The position numbers and the translations under genes are program-made. Positions 38,304 through 39,832 of a stretch of DNA of 39,832 nt are shown here, one piece after another; the first letter of the stretch is position 1; each line of letters starts with the position of its first letter. Source of the DNA: Pseudomonadota bacterium (lineage in GTDB: Bacteria > Pseudomonadota > Gammaproteobacteria > Burkholderiales > Burkholderiaceae_C); contig JAKAFC010000004.1 in assembly GCA_021818065.1 (NCBI GenBank), positions 1 through 39,832 of the forward strand, in the 5' to 3' direction. The notes beneath the pieces were generated by a model. It was not told the origin of the DNA and did not search any database. It worked only from the letters and a program-made list of their open reading frames with translations.

Positions 38304-39832
<1,529 letters not shown>

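Overview
GC-rich chromosomal window with dense housekeeping gene content, probably from a betaproteobacterium (Burkholderiales; a Thiomonas-like origin is a guess from gene order and protein style). I see about 38 coding regions and no convincing tRNA, rRNA, CRISPR, prophage or transposon. In order: prfB (partial, with the canonical RF2 frameshift site), dnaJ, dnaK, grpE, a small Lys/His-rich exported protein, a low-MW Tyr phosphatase, a DUF482/GNAT-like protein, nadE, glnB, a 2Fe-2S/FAD reductase, scpB, rluB, ndk, rlmN, pilF, a rodZ-like gene, ispG, hisS, yfgM-like, bamB, der, hfq, hflX, hflK, hflC, a DUF2065-like gene, hisZ, purA, a phosphoribosyltransferase, a DUF4124-like gene, guaB, guaA, a small membrane protein, tadA, ldcA, a three-gene minus-strand set (DUF3106-like / zinc-finger anti-sigma-like / sigma-70 family), dapC, dapD, pilU and dapE (partial). 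I found no clearly new defence or mobile system. The best candidates for a second look are: the sigma/anti-sigma/small exported protein cassette; the divergent GNAT-like/nadE pair whose start codons share one CATG; two sigma-32-like promoters plus a dnaK-dnaJ terminator hairpin in the heat-shock cluster; an inverted-repeat-rich block between prfB and dnaJ; and the Lys/His-rich exported peptide.
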